Shown: positions 9,115 to 18,912, numbered from the stretch's first letter. The stretch: DNA of 64,000 bases from Fredinandcohnia humi (GCF_001439915.1 NZ_LMBW01000011.1:3388-67387), one strand, 5' to 3'. A program made the numbers and translations. Notes: generated from the sequence alone by a model not told the origin.

Positions 9115-12063
9115 ATGTATTTGAAGGGTTTTAAAGTAAATGTAGTTTTATTTTTAATTTTACTATTAGTTTTTAGTAGCTTTAGCGGAGCAGTTTATGC
9201 AAAGTCGGAGGGATCACATATTGCACCTGCATCACCTGTAAATTTACAGATTCCAGACCTTTCTTATGACGAAGACAGCATCACTCTTGTTTGGGAAAAG
9301 CCTGAGCATTATAATGACATCGTTGATTTTAACATTTATATGAATAAGAAGAAAATTGGAAGCGCCCTAGAAGACAATAGTGGACCAGCAAAAGCGTATA
9401 TCGATAATTTCTATGAAAATATCGATAAGGATAATTTCCACGAAAAGATTCTTATCCATAATTTTAAGGTTAACAATCTTAAACCTAATAAGTCCTACGA
9501 ATTTTATGTAACATCAGTGAACGCTGATGGGATGGAATCGGCACCTTCTAATAAAATTGCAGGAAAAACAACAAAGGTACCAGAGATTTTTAATATTGTA
9601 GATTATGGGGCAACACCAGATGATGATAGTAAGGATACAGAAGCCATTCAAGCAGCCATTGATGCTGCAACACCTGGTTCAAAAGTGTTAATTCCAGATG
9701 GAAAATTTATCTCCGGAGAATTATGGCTTAAATCTGATATGACTTTACAAGTGGATGGATATTTACTTGGCTCACCGGATGCTGAAGACTACACTACGAA
9801 TTTCTGGCTATATGATTATTCTACAGATGAACGTTCATATTCACTCATCAATGCACATACATACGATTACGGAAGTTTAAAAAACATTCGTATTGTTGGT
9901 AATGGAATCATTGATGGGAACGGGTGGAAATATGATAAGAATCATCCTACCATCGATGAACTTGGAAAAGAATTACCACGTTACGTTGCAGGCAACAATT
10001 CAAAAGTAACTGGAAATGTAAAGGTAGAGAACGGGAAGATGAGCCCACTAGATCTTGAATCTGAAAATACATTGGGAATCTTAGCAGCAAATCAATCATA
10101 TGCCGCACAAGAAATGGGCATGGATGTGAAATCTGCTTATTCGACTCGTTCAAATCTGATTACTGTTCGTGGCGTAGATGGAATGTATTATGAAGGTATC
10201 ACACAGCTTAATCCAGCAAATCACGGGATTGTAAACCTCCATAGTAAAAACATTGTAATAAATGGAACTATTTCCAAAACGTATGATGGCAATAATGCGG
10301 ATGGATACGAATTTGGTGACTCTCAAAATATCATGGTATTTAATAACTTTGTTGATACAGGCGATGATGCAATTAATTTTGCATCTGGTATGGGACAAGT
10401 CGCATCTAAGAGTGAACCAACAGGAAATGCTTGGATCTTCAACAACTATATTCGTGAGGGTCACGGTGGGGTTGTTACCGGTAGCCATACAGGTGGCTGG
10501 ATCCAGGATTTTTTAGTAGAGGATAATATCATGTATAAAACGGATGTAGGTTTACGCAGTAAGACAAATACACCTATGGGTGGGGGGGCTAAAAATATCC
10601 TTTTCAGAAACAATGCTTTGGAGGGTATTGACGGAGACGGCCCATTTGTCTTCACCTCTTCTTATACAGATGCGAATGCTGCAATCCAATACGAACCAGC
10701 GGAGGTCATCTCTCAATTCAGAGATATGGAGATTGTTGATACAACCGTTCGAAATCAAGGGGGAAGTAACAAGCAAGCCATTCTTGTAAATGGAAATAAT
10801 AGTGCTGGCGAAGTTTATCACGAAAATATAACTTTCAAAAATGTTAAATTTGATAATGTCTATTCCGTAAATATGGATTACGCAAAAGACTTCAAGTTTA
10901 TCAATGTATCTTTTACAAACGTCAAGGATAACGGCGGGAATCCGTGGAGAATTAAAAATTCAACAGGACTTGTTTTTGAGAATACAACAGCATCACCCAC
11001 TGATACTACACAAAAACCTGAATGGTCTCAGGATGGAAAAATTCATGCGGAATCTTCCATTGACGGAAAAAGTATAACATTAAGCTGGGATGAAGCTACA
11101 GATAATGTTGGCGTTACGGGTTACACAATCTATAAAGATGGTGAAAAACTCGGTGAAGACTATATAACTACAAATCAACCAAGTTTTACTATTAATGGCC
11201 TGACACCTGCAAAAGAATATACATTTAAAGTGGAAGCAACAGATGCGACTGGTAATCGCACTTCGAATGGTCCGGAAGTTAAGGTAATGACAAATGGCGA
11301 ACCAGACCAAACAGCACCAGTCCTACCAAATAACACAAAGATTTCAGAATCAACTACCAAGATTCCTGCTGGCGATACTTTTAGTGGCAAGGGAGTAAAT
11401 GTTGTGTATACAGGATTCACCTGGACGTCAATTAATTGGGATGCGGCTAAAGATGATACTGGAATTGCTGGTTATAATGTATACGCAAATGGTGAATTAC
11501 AAGGATTTGCAACATCTACTAAATACACATTAACACGCTTAAAACCTGGTACACACTATAATATTGAAGTCGAAGCAGTTGATCTTGCTGGGAATAAGAC
11601 ACTATATAATAGTGTGCTAGATTTTGAAACAGCAAAACCTTACCCGATAGGTGCTCCATCCTTCGATAGTGACCTTGATGCAAAAATTAATACGGATGGA
11701 AAAAGTATAACTCTATCCTGGAACGCTGCAACAGCGTTCAATCAAGATGTAATTGGATACCGGGTGTATGTGAATGGACAAGCTATCAAACCAGAAGGAA
11801 CAATTTTTTCACCAATTAATTCGGAAATGACAACACCGGATACAAGCTATACTGTAACGGGATTAAAACAAGGAAAACGATACACGTTTAAGGTAGAAGC
11901 AGTTGGTCATGCAATTAAATACTCTAAGAGAGAAAGACTCTCAGATGTACTTCCAAACGGTCTTCTTGAGGTTTCAGGATACAGATGGAGTGGATTTGGA
12001 CCAAGTGTCGATGTTCATCTAATTCCTGGTAAGGCAAAAAGTAAACAAGCAAAATCAAGGTAA
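9115..12063 (+). CDS. Secreted GH28-family polygalacturonase with fibronectin type III domains
   Basis: A 982-residue extracellular enzyme. The signal peptide is cleaved near VYA-KS (about residue 29). An FN3-like module (about 35-165) precedes a right-handed beta-helix glycoside hydrolase family 28 domain (about 165-620), which opens with the pectate-lyase-like segment NIVDYGATPDDDSKDT. The GH28 active-site series is visible: NADG (394-397), DTGDD (414-418), GHGG (449-452) and RSK (481-483), giving the aspartate acid/base set and the substrate-binding His, Arg and Lys. Three more FN3 modules follow (about 640-730, 770-855 and 865-950), then a basic tail (KAKSKQAKSR). It should hydrolyse galacturonan or rhamnogalacturonan in plant pectin, exo or endo not decidable. 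No pectin-uptake genes are adjacent; the gene stands alone. Confidence 0.88.
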   Translation: MYLKGFKVNVVLFLILLLVFSSFSGAVYAKSEGSHIAPASPVNLQIPDLSYDEDSITLVWEKPEHYNDIVDFNIYMNKKKIGSALEDNSGPAKAYIDNFYENIDKDNFHEKILIHNFKVNNLKPNKSYEFYVTSVNADGMESAPSNKIAGKTTKVPEIFNIVDYGATPDDDSKDTEAIQAAIDAATPGSKVLIPDGKFISGELWLKSDMTLQVDGYLLGSPDAEDYTTNFWLYDYSTDERSYSLINAHTYDYGSLKNIRIVGNGIIDGNGWKYDKNHPTIDELGKELPRYVAGNNSKVTGNVKVENGKMSPLDLESENTLGILAANQSYAAQEMGMDVKSAYSTRSNLITVRGVDGMYYEGITQLNPANHGIVNLHSKNIVINGTISKTYDGNNADGYEFGDSQNIMVFNNFVDTGDDAINFASGMGQVASKSEPTGNAWIFNNYIREGHGGVVTGSHTGGWIQDFLVEDNIMYKTDVGLRSKTNTPMGGGAKNILFRNNALEGIDGDGPFVFTSSYTDANAAIQYEPAEVISQFRDMEIVDTTVRNQGGSNKQAILVNGNNSAGEVYHENITFKNVKFDNVYSVNMDYAKDFKFINVSFTNVKDNGGNPWRIKNSTGLVFENTTASPTDTTQKPEWSQDGKIHAESSIDGKSITLSWDEATDNVGVTGYTIYKDGEKLGEDYITTNQPSFTINGLTPAKEYTFKVEATDATGNRTSNGPEVKVMTNGEPDQTAPVLPNNTKISESTTKIPAGDTFSGKGVNVVYTGFTWTSINWDAAKDDTGIAGYNVYANGELQGFATSTKYTLTRLKPGTHYNIEVEAVDLAGNKTLYNSVLDFETAKPYPIGAPSFDSDLDAKINTDGKSITLSWNAATAFNQDVIGYRVYVNGQAIKPEGTIFSPINSEMTTPDTSYTVTGLKQGKRYTFKVEAVGHAIKYSKRERLSDVLPNGLLEVSGYRWSGFGPSVDVHLIPGKAKSKQAKSR

Positions 12064-12183
12064 AGAAATGTGGGAATAATTGCGGGTATTTTCCATCTTT
12101 ATTATATTGATTACGCTCAAGCAATTTACTAATTAACTCCTACCGTCCTTTTCAAGATGAATCTCTTAGTAACTCCATATTAA

Positions 12184-12246
12184 AATCCTCTCCTTTTAAT
12201 AATATTTCGATGAATACCATTGAAAAGATAAGGAGAGGATTTTTTT
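12184..12246 (+). terminator. Terminator downstream of the pectinase gene
   Basis: AATCCTCTCCTT pairs perfectly with AAGGAGAGGATT across a 34-nt loop and is followed by a T run. The rest of 12064-12490 has no gene; it should hold the bacteriocin promoter, but no unambiguous -35/-10 pair was found. Confidence 0.7.
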
Positions 12247-12496
12247 GTTATGTTGTAGGCTTGCAGGATTCAGTACAAGAATCATATGAATCTGTTGCAA
12301 CGCTCCTCTTAAATGGCCAAATAAAAATAGGCTACGCAATCAGGCACAATACCCATTAAAGGTTCATATTTTGTTGATGAGAGTCTTTGAAATATGTCGA
12401 AAATATCTTGAACATATTACGATTATATTTTGTAAGTTCTATTTTCAATTTAAAGTACTTTCACACGCAATTAAAAAATAATCGGAGGTAATGTTC

Positions 12497-12823
12497 GTGA
12501 ATAATTTTCAAAATGAACTCCAAATGTTGAATATTGGAGATTTCCATTCGAGTGAGGTAGTTCCTTGGGACCCAAACCAGTATTATGATGAATCTGTACG
12601 ACAATTAGGTGGATTTGGTGGAATAGGTGGATTGGGTGGCTTAGGTGGATTGGGTGGATTTGGTGGATTTGGACGTTGTTCAAGTTGCTTTAGTTGTTTT
12701 AGGTGCTCCAGTTGCTCTAGTTGTTTCCGGTGCTCTAACTGCTTTAGTTGCTTTAGTTGTGGCGGTGGCCGCTGTGGAGGAGGACACCGTTGCGGTGGCG
12801 GAGGCCGCTGCGGAGGTTTCTAA
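12497..12823 (+). CDS. Heterocycloanthracin/sonorensin-family bacteriocin precursor
   Basis: A 108-residue precursor peptide. The leader (about residues 1-36) carries FQNELQMLNIGDF and SSEVVPWD, typical of the heterocycloanthracin leader. The core begins with GG(F/I/L) repeats and continues with ten cysteines spaced every third residue (CSSCFSCFRC pattern), then three more cysteines in Gly-rich C-terminal repeats (GGGRC, HRC, GGGGRC), 13 in all. Cys and Ser in such cores become thiazole and oxazole rings by cyclodehydration and oxidation. GTG 12497 is chosen over ATG 12491 because GGAGGT (12484-12489) is only 1-2 bases from the ATG but 7 from the GTG. The modification enzymes follow at once, separated by a hairpin. 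A secreted antimicrobial is the expected product. Confidence 0.9.
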   Translation: MNNFQNELQMLNIGDFHSSEVVPWDPNQYYDESVRQLGGFGGIGGLGGLGGLGGFGGFGRCSSCFSCFRCSSCSSCFRCSNCFSCFSCGGGRCGGGHRCGGGGRCGGF

Positions 12824-12863
12824 TTCGAATTTAAATACAAAGTAATTCTAACCATCAAGAATG

Positions 12864-12900
12864 TAGCCCCTGAAAAAATACTTTAGGGGCTATCTCTTTA
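12864..12900 (+). terminator. Hairpin (partial terminator) between precursor and enzyme genes
   Basis: TAGCCCCT / AGGGGCTA stem with a T-rich but interrupted tail. In this position it may let the short precursor mRNA be made in excess over the enzyme mRNA. Confidence 0.65.
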
Positions 12901-12995
12901 TGATTAGACATATAAGACAAATTTCTGTACATAGGATTATAGAGAGAGTGATGGTACAGAACCTCAAACTGGATAGTTAGTAAAGGAGGAGCGCA

Positions 12996-14957
12996 ATGAC
13001 AAAATTAAGCCCTTCAATGCGTCTCAAGGTTAAAAGAGACACGTTTTTTCTCCCTAATCCAAACAGCGGAGTATATTTTCGGAACAATACAAGTTCGTTC
13101 CATATGGAAGGAAATACAATCGATAAGTGGGTTGAAAAACTAATACCGATGTTCAATGGAGAGTACACGTTGGGGAATTTAACAGAAGGATTACCCGAAC
13201 CATACCGAAAGCGGGTATATGAAATTGCAGAAGCACTGTATCGAAATGGGTTTGTTTGCGATGTAAGTCAAGATTTGCCACACCATTTACAATCTCATGT
13301 TATTAAGAAGTTTGCATCTCAAATTGAAGTCCTAGAAAACTTCGGAGGTTCAGGTGCTTACCGCTTTCAAGCTTATCGTGAGTCAAAAGTTTTGGCAGTA
13401 GGATCTGGCCCTATTTTAGTATCGTTGGTATCTGCATTACTCGAATCTGGATTACCAAAATTCCATGTACTCATTACCGACCAAGTATCAACTAATAGAA
13501 AGCGGTTGTTGGAGCACGTTGAACATGCACGTCAAACTGACCCCGCGGTAATGGTTAATGAGGTCATTCTACAAAAGGATGGAATGAGTTCGTGGAGGGA
13601 AATTGTTCAAGAATTTCAGTACATTATGTATGTGTCACAAGACAGTGATGTTGAGGAACTGCGGGCTCTTAATGAGATGTGTACAAGAGAGAAGAAGGGG
13701 TTTCTCCCCGCTGTCTGTTTGGACCACATGGGGATGGCGGGTCCTCTAGTGCGTCCTGAATCTAAGGGATGTTGGGAATCTGCGTGGAGGCGCATACACG
13801 AATCAGCACTTCACAAAGAACAGCCAATATCCAATTCTTCTCAAGTAGCAGGAGCGATGCTTGCAAATGTAATCGTCTTTGAATTATTCAAGGAGATGAC
13901 CAGAATAATCGAATTGGAAAAAGAGGATCATCAATTCTTTTTGCTTAATCTAGAAACTCTAGAGGGGAACTGGCATTCCTTCATTCCACATTCCACTGTA
14001 ACGGGATTGGCAGAAGCAAAACAGATACAGGATTTAGATTTACGAATCAACGAGGAACCTAGAAACAGTGATGTGGATCAATTGTTTCTATTATTCAATC
14101 AATTGACCTCACCTGAAACTGGCATTCTTCATATTTGGGAAGAAGGGGATTTGAAGCAACTTCCTTTATCACAATGCCGGGTTCAAACAGTTAACCCGTT
14201 GTCAGAGGGGCCAGCTAAGCTGTTGCCAGACATTGTCTGTGCTGGTTTGACTCATGTGGAGGCTCGAAGGGAAGCAGGGTTGACAGGGATTGAAGCCTAT
14301 GTGTCTCAAACTTTTAATCATCACTTTAGAACTCTACCACATCAGGAAGTAGATGAAAGTATGATAGATAAAACCGAGTTTATCGGAGTAGGAATGGGGG
14401 AATCGTTAGCAGAAAGTGTTTGCCGTGGCCTACAAAAGTGTTTAGTTGAGGAGCTAAGCGAAAAACATGTTGAAAGGAAGCATACTGTCTCTCGTGTAGA
14501 ATTGAAATCATTAGAAGATAAACACTGTCAGTTTTATTTGCAGGTATTGACTAGGGTGAATGGAGCACCGATTATCGGCTTAGGAGAGGAAGTCTCTGGA
14601 TTCCCCGTTGTTTGGATTGGTACTAATAACCGTTGGTATAGCGGTATAGGTTTAACGATCACAAAAGCTTTGGAAAACGCGTTACAACACGCGATTATGA
14701 AGACAGAAAACAGAGGGAATTTTCGCACATCTCATACATCAGAAGTTTCCGTATTTCTGAAGGAATCTGTTCCACTAAGCCTTGATATCCCTTCGTGTGA
14801 AGAGATCACACATTCAGAGATGTTGAATTCTGCTATAAAAGTATTGGAACGAAACAACAAGCAAATCTTGGTATGTGAACTAGAAGTAGAACCATTTGGG
14901 AAAATGGAACTGATAGAGCTGTCTGGTGTTCAATTAAGAAAGGAGGAATCCTCTTGA
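12996..14957 (+). CDS. ThiF-like thiazole-containing bacteriocin maturation protein
   Basis: A 653-residue protein that fits the family of putative maturation proteins found only beside heterocycloanthracin-type precursors. The N-terminal third has an E1/ThiF-like nucleotide-binding fold (VLAVGSGPILVSLVSALLESG near residue 130); the rest lacks strong motifs. In TOMM systems such ThiF-like partners bind the leader peptide and present the core to the YcaO enzyme. It has an excellent ribosome site (AAAGGAGGAG) and overlaps the next gene by 4 bp, so it starts the biosynthetic operon. The exact chemical role is not proven for this family. Confidence 0.8.
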   Translation: MTKLSPSMRLKVKRDTFFLPNPNSGVYFRNNTSSFHMEGNTIDKWVEKLIPMFNGEYTLGNLTEGLPEPYRKRVYEIAEALYRNGFVCDVSQDLPHHLQSHVIKKFASQIEVLENFGGSGAYRFQAYRESKVLAVGSGPILVSLVSALLESGLPKFHVLITDQVSTNRKRLLEHVEHARQTDPAVMVNEVILQKDGMSSWREIVQEFQYIMYVSQDSDVEELRALNEMCTREKKGFLPAVCLDHMGMAGPLVRPESKGCWESAWRRIHESALHKEQPISNSSQVAGAMLANVIVFELFKEMTRIIELEKEDHQFFLLNLETLEGNWHSFIPHSTVTGLAEAKQIQDLDLRINEEPRNSDVDQLFLLFNQLTSPETGILHIWEEGDLKQLPLSQCRVQTVNPLSEGPAKLLPDIVCAGLTHVEARREAGLTGIEAYVSQTFNHHFRTLPHQEVDESMIDKTEFIGVGMGESLAESVCRGLQKCLVEELSEKHVERKHTVSRVELKSLEDKHCQFYLQVLTRVNGAPIIGLGEEVSGFPVVWIGTNNRWYSGIGLTITKALENALQHAIMKTENRGNFRTSHTSEVSVFLKESVPLSLDIPSCEEITHSEMLNSAIKVLERNNKQILVCELEVEPFGKMELIELSGVQLRKEESS

Positions 14958-16897
14958 ATGCTATCGTGGCGATAATCGGAGAAGGTTTTTTAGCGGAGCA
15001 CGTGTCCGAAGAATTGGCCTCCAATTGCATGATCATTCGTCAACCCGATATCGACTCAGGGATACCAGAAGAGACTCATTTGGTTTTAGTATTGGATGAA
15101 GCCTGGAATCCCTCCATTCACCAAAAGGCAGAAGATTTATTACGCCCTAAGGGCATTCCCTGGTTACGGGGCTTTGTTTCCTTCGGCGAGGGTGTAGTTG
15201 GTCCGTTGGTTCATCCAGATTCTACAGGTTGCTCCCAATGCGCTGACATGAGGCGACTCATGGCTGGCCGTGACCGAATAGAAATGCAGCATCTGCAGGA
15301 ACACCTTTCTATACAAAGAGGAATTACTCGTGACGTATGGGCATCTAACACCGGCCTTTTGCAGATGGCTTATTTGATAGTTGGAGAGGCAAAGAGGATT
15401 TTAAGTGGAAAGGTCTCTCATTCAGAAGGGAAACTTTTCTTAATAAACTTGAAAACGTTAAAAAGTTCATGGCATTCATTTCTAGCAAACCCATTATGTT
15501 CGGTTTGTGGTGTACTTCCTGACGATTCAGCAAGTAATGCCAAAATTTCTCTTCAACCTAGTCCTAAAACAAGTCATGATAGTTACCGATGCCGTTCTTT
15601 AGAAGACTTAGAAAAATTCTTAGTAAATGACTATTTGGATCCTAAGGCGGGCTTTTTAAATGGGAAAATGTATGACCTCTTGCCACCTTTTGCCGATGTA
15701 GGTGTTAATCTACCATTGTTGAACGGCGACGAGGGAGTAGCCGGGCGGACTCATTCATACAAAGTAAGTGAATTGACTGCGATATTAGAAGGCTTAGAGC
15801 GGTACTGTGGTCTTTCTCCACGTGGTAAAAGAACTGTCATCCATGATTGTTTCCGAAATTTAGAAGGAAAAGCACTAAATCCCATCACAGTAGGTCTTCA
15901 TGAAGCGGAAAATTATTCTCAACCTGGTTTTCCGTTTAAACCGTTTGATCCTGACAACTCAATGAATTGGGTATGGGGCTATTCGTTTTTGCAGGAACGC
16001 CCGATTCTTGTTCCAGAGTTACTTTCCTATTACAGCTTAGGCCATGGGGAAGGTTTTGTTTATGAAACATCAAATGGATGTGCATTAGGCGGAAGTTTAG
16101 AAGAGGCTATTTTCTACGGAATAATGGAAGTCGTAGAACGTGATTCATTCTTGATGACTTGGTACGCGCAAATGTCCCTCCCCCAATTAGACCCATATTC
16201 AACTAACGATCGGGAATTGGAGTTAATGGTAGATCGTATACGTGCAGTTGCAGGATATGAAATATACTTGTTCAACTCGACGATGGAGCACGGAATTCCG
16301 AGCGTATGGGCATTGGCAAAAAACAGAAAGAATGTCGGATTAAATATTATTTGTGCAGCAGGAGCGCATCCTGACCCGATACGGGCTGTGAAAAGCGCAG
16401 TTCATGAGTTGTCCGGTATGATGCTTACGCTTGACGATAAATTCGAGGAGAACAAGGAAGAGTATGTTCGAATGTTGCAAGATTCTTCCCTTGTTCGGAA
16501 AATGGATGATCATGGCATGCTATATGGATTGCCGCAAGCGGAAGATCGTTTTAAATTTTTGATGGACGAAAGTCGTTCAATGCGAACGTTTGTCGAGGAA
16601 TTCAAGGATAAGCTGCCTCATTCAGACCTTACCGAAGATCTTAAAGACATACTTCAGGTGTTTCGTCGATTGAAGCTCGATGTAATTGTAGTGGATCAGA
16701 CGACATCGGAAACATTAAGAAACGGACTTCATTGTGTAAAAGTATTGATTCCAGGGATGTTACCGATGACATTCGGGCAACATCTTACCCGAATAAATGG
16801 ACTTGAGAGGGTATTGAGGGTACCGATGGAACTCGGGTATGAGAATCAACCTCTCACACTTGAACAGCTCAATCCACATCCCCACCCGTTTCCATAA
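14954..16897 (+). CDS. Fused TOMM leader-binding/YcaO cyclodehydratase
   Basis: A 647-residue fusion. Residues 1 to about 200 form a cyclodehydratase partner domain with zinc-type cysteine pairs (GCSQCADM and CSVCGVLP). Residues about 215-647 form the YcaO domain, which uses ATP to activate the peptide backbone for azoline ring formation. The YcaO ATP-site helices are visible as ELTAILEGLERY (273-284) and EEAIFYGIMEVVERDSF (about 381-397), and the protein ends in the proline-rich PHPHPFP tail typical of azoline-forming YcaO proteins. Start is TTG 14954 behind AGGAGGA; no in-frame ATG is near. It should convert Cys/Ser in the precursor core to thiazolines and oxazolines. Confidence 0.9.
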   Translation: MNAIVAIIGEGFLAEHVSEELASNCMIIRQPDIDSGIPEETHLVLVLDEAWNPSIHQKAEDLLRPKGIPWLRGFVSFGEGVVGPLVHPDSTGCSQCADMRRLMAGRDRIEMQHLQEHLSIQRGITRDVWASNTGLLQMAYLIVGEAKRILSGKVSHSEGKLFLINLKTLKSSWHSFLANPLCSVCGVLPDDSASNAKISLQPSPKTSHDSYRCRSLEDLEKFLVNDYLDPKAGFLNGKMYDLLPPFADVGVNLPLLNGDEGVAGRTHSYKVSELTAILEGLERYCGLSPRGKRTVIHDCFRNLEGKALNPITVGLHEAENYSQPGFPFKPFDPDNSMNWVWGYSFLQERPILVPELLSYYSLGHGEGFVYETSNGCALGGSLEEAIFYGIMEVVERDSFLMTWYAQMSLPQLDPYSTNDRELELMVDRIRAVAGYEIYLFNSTMEHGIPSVWALAKNRKNVGLNIICAAGAHPDPIRAVKSAVHELSGMMLTLDDKFEENKEEYVRMLQDSSLVRKMDDHGMLYGLPQAEDRFKFLMDESRSMRTFVEEFKDKLPHSDLTEDLKDILQVFRRLKLDVIVVDQTTSETLRNGLHCVKVLIPGMLPMTFGQHLTRINGLERVLRVPMELGYENQPLTLEQLNPHPHPFP

Positions 16898-16918
16898 GAA
16901 TGTTTAGGAGGAAGTAGG

Positions 16919-18490
16919 ATGAGTCTGGATGAATTTCTGCACAACTTACATTTTGACATTGATAAAGTAAGCCCACCAGATAGGGTAGTCGATTGGGAAG
17001 ATTCACCTTTGACATATAAACTATACCGTGGGTTGGATGATTTTCCGTTGAGTTTAGAAGTGCCATTGAAGCTAGAAGAGCAGGATGTCCGCAGCAAACC
17101 TAATCAAAGCAGAATGGGGCATTTTCTATGGTATGTATTCGGTCTTAATCAAATTAGTCAATCAGTCATTACAATGGAACAAGACATTGATCTAATGCAG
17201 GCGTACAGACGGTATGTCCCTTCCGGCGGAGCGTTATATCCAAACGAATTATACGTTTATTTGAAATTGGAGGATTTGCCTTTCGGAGTATACCACTATG
17301 ACGTAGCACACCATAGATTGGTATTACTGCGAGAAGGTAATTTCGATTTTTATATCAACCAAGCACTTGGTAATCGCATAGATTTGTCCACTTGTTTTGG
17401 TACTGTTTTTATATCAACAATGTTTTGGAAAAATTTCTTTAAATACCACAACTTTTCCTACCGTTTGCAAGGTTTGGATACGGGTGTTCTGATTGGACAA
17501 TTACTCGAAGTAGCAAAACGGTTTGGATTTGAGACAGGGGTGTACTTTCAATTTCTTGATAAGGCAATCAATCATCTGCTTGGGCTATCCGAAAAAGAAG
17601 AAAGCGTATATGCAGTAATTCCACTTACTGTAGAAGCAACAAACTGGAATATTAATCAGAGTGACAGATATGGGATCGTCAATTCCCTAGAATTGTCTAG
17701 TAAGCTGAATGAAATGAAGGATAATAAATTCTATTTACGCTCAGAGAGGATACTAGAGCATCCAATTTTAACTAAGTTGAATGAAGAGTCTTTTATTGAA
17801 TCAACAGAATCAATTAGCAAGATTAAGCCAGAAAAGGGGATGATTTGTGAAGGTCATAAAGTATCTCTTCCTCGAGTGAATCGTTTATCGTACGACCTTG
17901 CGTCAGTCTTGCAAAAGCGTTTTTCACCGGACATGGATTTCACTATGGGAGAGGTAAATCAAATCGAACTGGCCACTTTACTACGAGAGGCAACAGCTTC
18001 ATTCTCGTATCGAAATGATTTGGACAGTAAGCTAAAGGAGCATGAGTCCCGTATCTCACTTTATGGGTGTTTTCATAATGTAGAAGGTAATCCGGACGCT
18101 GCTTATTTTTATGATAGCACTACTCATTCCTTACGACAGATAGAACCTGGAGATCATCGGCTTAATCTTCAATACGGAATGTCTGCAGATAATGTAAATT
18201 TGATTCAAGTACCATTATGCTTTCACGTTGCAGGAGATAAGGACCACTACAAAACATCACTAGGCCGAAGAGGTTACCGAATCCAACAAATGGAAGCAGG
18301 TATGCTCGTGCAGAGATTACTTTTGGTAGCCTCAGCGATTGGGTTGGGGGGCCATCCACTTCTTGGGTTTAATGCGAACTTATCTGATAAAATTTACAAG
18401 CTGGATTCACATAATAAAACAAGTTTAATTCAAGTACCAATCGGTCCTTATCGACCTCGTCCATGGTTAAGAGGAAGCTTGCGTTGCTAA
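16919..18490 (+). CDS. SagB-family peptide dehydrogenase
   Basis: A 523-residue FMN-dependent nitroreductase-fold oxidase. The RRYVPSGGALYPNELYVY segment (about residues 97-115) is the hallmark of SagB/McbC azoline dehydrogenases, and the second half repeats a nitroreductase-like region ending in LLLVASAIGLGGHPLLGF. It oxidises azolines on the modified precursor to aromatic thiazoles and oxazoles. TAGGAGGAAG precedes ATG 16919, and the gene lies 21 bp after the YcaO gene, completing the minimal maturation set (leader binding, cyclodehydration, oxidation). No ABC exporter, protease or immunity gene follows on this strand. Confidence 0.88.
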   Translation: MSLDEFLHNLHFDIDKVSPPDRVVDWEDSPLTYKLYRGLDDFPLSLEVPLKLEEQDVRSKPNQSRMGHFLWYVFGLNQISQSVITMEQDIDLMQAYRRYVPSGGALYPNELYVYLKLEDLPFGVYHYDVAHHRLVLLREGNFDFYINQALGNRIDLSTCFGTVFISTMFWKNFFKYHNFSYRLQGLDTGVLIGQLLEVAKRFGFETGVYFQFLDKAINHLLGLSEKEESVYAVIPLTVEATNWNINQSDRYGIVNSLELSSKLNEMKDNKFYLRSERILEHPILTKLNEESFIESTESISKIKPEKGMICEGHKVSLPRVNRLSYDLASVLQKRFSPDMDFTMGEVNQIELATLLREATASFSYRNDLDSKLKEHESRISLYGCFHNVEGNPDAAYFYDSTTHSLRQIEPGDHRLNLQYGMSADNVNLIQVPLCFHVAGDKDHYKTSLGRRGYRIQQMEAGMLVQRLLLVASAIGLGGHPLLGFNANLSDKIYKLDSHNKTSLIQVPIGPYRPRPWLRGSLRC

Positions 18491-18816
18491 AACAAAATTC
18501 CGTTAACGCTAGAAGAGCAAAGAGAAAATATTTGTAAATTTCAACAACTGTCAATTTTTACTTGCGAAGGATTAAAAAAAGACAAGGAAGTAACGAAATC
18601 AGAAAGAGTTTTGAGATTGAAAAAATAACAGATGAACGTTTAAAAATACAAAATTCAACTGTTGTTGGACTTTCTGTATCACTCACTGATGGCTTTACAA
18701 TATTTCCAATGGGGTAATTATGGGTAGAATTATTTATTTGTAGTCTTATTCCAATTGTCTATATCTATAATCAACGAACATAACGACAAGATGAAAAGAT
18801 GGAAGAATAAAGAGTA
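18491..18816 (+). other. Intergenic region with a possible decayed ORF
   Basis: No intact gene. Around 18612-18783 one frame reads a membrane-protein-like stretch (EIEKITDERLKIQNSTVVG, a stop, then LWVELFICSLIPIVYIYNQ), which could be a remnant of a small membrane protein. Evidence is weak. Confidence 0.25.
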
Positions 18817-18857
18817 GGGGCTGTCCCAACAGTCAATGTTGACTATGGAACAGCCCC
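18817..18857. terminator. Bidirectional hairpin between convergent genes
   Basis: GGGGCTGT (18817-18824) pairs with ACAGCCCC (18850-18857), and an inner AGTCAA / TTGACT arm extends the structure. It lies between the SagB gene and the converging MFS gene and can end transcripts from both sides, although T tracts are short. Highly symmetrical sequences of this kind also occur as dispersed repeats in bacilli. Confidence 0.5.
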
Positions 18858-18912
18858 AGTTCGTTATGATTTATCTTATTCGTATGCTAGTAGGTTTAGT
18901 TCAGGATTATTC

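Noticed and set aside
12491-12496. ATG 12491 as start of the bacteriocin precursor
   Set aside because: Too close to the GGAGGT ribosome site; GTG 12497 has normal spacing and gives the usual MNNFQ leader start.
12645-12845. Overlapping ORF in a second frame of the bacteriocin gene
   Set aside because: It arises from the repetitive GGT/TGC codons; it has no ribosome site and the real frame has the family leader and core.
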